NCBI GenBank assembly: GCA_036562265.1
Contig: DATCKS010000355.1
Location: 1 to 6,574, forward strand
Direction of reading: 5' to 3'
Origin: DASVDK01 sp036562265 [NCBI: Thermodesulfobacteriota bacterium]
Lineage (GTDB): Bacteria > DASVDK01
DNA length: 6,574 bases
This document shows, piece by piece, positions 5,596 through 6,574 of this stretch. A program made the position numbers and the translations under genes. Within the stretch, counting starts at the first letter, position 1. Every line of letters starts with the position of its first letter. The notes below the pieces were generated by a model that was given only the letters and a program-made list of their open reading frames with translations, did no database searches and was not told where the DNA came from.

Positions 5596-6574
5596 CGATC
5601 GAGACCGCGACCGGCCTCCCTCCGCTCCTCGAGGTCACCGGCCTCGTCAAGCGCTTCGCGAGCGGCGGCTCCAGGCTCGCCCGGGCCATCGGCGCGCGGG
5701 GACGCGACGTGCCGGCCGTGGACGGGGTCTCCTTCCGCCTCGACCGGGGGGAGACGCTCGGTCTCGTCGGCGAGTCGGGCTGCGGCAAGACGACCACGGG
5801 CAAGGCGGTGCTCCGGCTCGTCGAGCCTTCGGCCGGCCGGATCACCCTCGAGGGCATCGACCTCCTCGCGCTGCGAGGCGAGGCGCTCAGGCGGATGCGG
5901 CGGCGGATGCAGATGGTCTTCCAGGACCTCGACGCCGGCCTCGACCCGATGATGACCGTCGAGGCGACGCTCGTCGAGGCGCTGACCGCGCACGAGCCGC
6001 TCGAGCGGGCCGCGGCGCGCGCCGAGGCGGCGCGGCTGCTCGACCGCGTGGGGCTGCCGTCGACCAAGCTCGCCTGTTATCCCGACGAGCTGTCGGGCGG
6101 CGAGAAGCGGCGCATCGGGCTTGCGCGGGCGCTGGCGGTCGGACCGGCGCTTCTCGTGGCCGACGAGCCGACGTCGGGCCTCGACGCGTCGGTGCAGGCG
6201 CAGATCGTGAACCTCCTGCGCGACCTCGCCGAGGAGACGCGGGTCGGGCTGCTCGTCATCTCGCACGACCTGCGTCTGGTCGAACTCCTGGCCGATCGCG
6301 TGGCGGTGATGTACTGCGGCCGCATCGTGGAGGAGGCGAACGCGGGGGACCTCGCACGCCGCGCCCTCCACCCGTACACCCGACTCCTCTGGACGTCGCT
6401 CGACGCCGCGCGCGACGAGACCAGCGGGGGAGACCTCGGGCCGCTCGAGAGCGCCGTCCCCGACGCCGGCTGCCGCTTCGCCCCGCGCTGCCCGGTCTAC
6501 GCCGCGCTCGGCCGCCCCACCGCCTGCACCGACCCGGCCAACGAGCCCCCCCTGCGCCGCGTGGGCCGCGGCCG
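5592..6574 (+). CDS. dppF: DppF-type ABC transporter ATP-binding protein (3' end cut by window)
   Basis: This is the partner ATPase of DppD. GTG 5592 overlaps the dppD stop (GTGA) with GGAG upstream. The frame is open for 327 codons and runs off the window with no stop. By comparison with the family, perhaps 10-20 residues are missing, including the last Cys of the C-terminal motif. Walker A is GESGCGKT at 60-67, the Q-loop is MVFQDLDAGLDP with Gln111, the signature is LSGGEKRR at 167-174, Walker B ends LLVADEP with Asp191 and Glu192, and the switch His is 225. The C-terminal domain shows HPYTRLL and Cys294, Cys300 and Cys312 of the usual four-Cys pattern. The signature carries EKRR in place of the common QRQR, a known kind of variation. 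The gene lacks the pre-Q-loop insertion seen in its neighbour. Family call firm. Confidence 0.95.
   Translation, partial: MTIETATGLPPLLEVTGLVKRFASGGSRLARAIGARGRDVPAVDGVSFRLDRGETLGLVGESGCGKTTTGKAVLRLVEPSAGRITLEGIDLLALRGEALRRMRRRMQMVFQDLDAGLDPMMTVEATLVEALTAHEPLERAAARAEAARLLDRVGLPSTKLACYPDELSGGEKRRIGLARALAVGPALLVADEPTSGLDASVQAQIVNLLRDLAEETRVGLLVISHDLRLVELLADRVAVMYCGRIVEEANAGDLARRALHPYTRLLWTSLDAARDETSGGDLGPLESAVPDAGCRFAPRCPVYAALGRPTACTDPANEPPLRRVGRG

Overview
This window is a GC-rich, fully forward-strand segment that carries almost a whole ABC transporter operon of the peptide/nickel (Dpp/Opp) class. Stop codons are scarce in every frame, GTG starts are common and genes are tightly coupled. These traits fit a high-GC bacterium, for example a soil lineage such as Rokubacteria/Methylomirabilota, Chloroflexota or Myxococcota. 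The sequence alone does not settle the lineage, and the substrate is also unknown.

The order is: secreted solute-binding protein (69-1742); DppB-type permease, which runs without a stop into a lipoprotein-like domain (1753-3375); DppC-type permease (3372-4235); a structured repeat region of about 150 bp (4222-4383); first ATPase, DppD-type (4384-5595); and second ATPase, DppF-type (5592 to the window end, missing its last residues). Several junctions have the GTGA 4-base overlap typical of translational coupling, so one polycistronic message is likely. No promoter or terminator is visible inside the window.

The genes should work together as one importer. The binding protein captures the ligand outside the membrane, the two permeases form the channel, and the two ATPases drive it from the cytoplasm.

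Two things are not standard. First, the DppB-type permease shares one open reading frame with a 232-residue C-terminal segment. That segment has its own hydrophobic stretch, a lipobox-like Cys and a domain recalling PsbP/DcrB-like proteins. Either this is a true permease-lipoprotein fusion or a second gene starts inside the frame without any stop before it. Second, the dppC-dppD junction holds a perfect 32-bp direct repeat (spacing 126 bp) bracketing several GC-rich hairpins, some with GNRA-type tetraloops. It looks like a mobile or repetitive structured element inserted into an operon junction, and it preserves a 50-codon frame with an excellent Shine-Dalgarno sequence. The first ATPase also carries an extra stretch of about 40 residues before its Q-loop.
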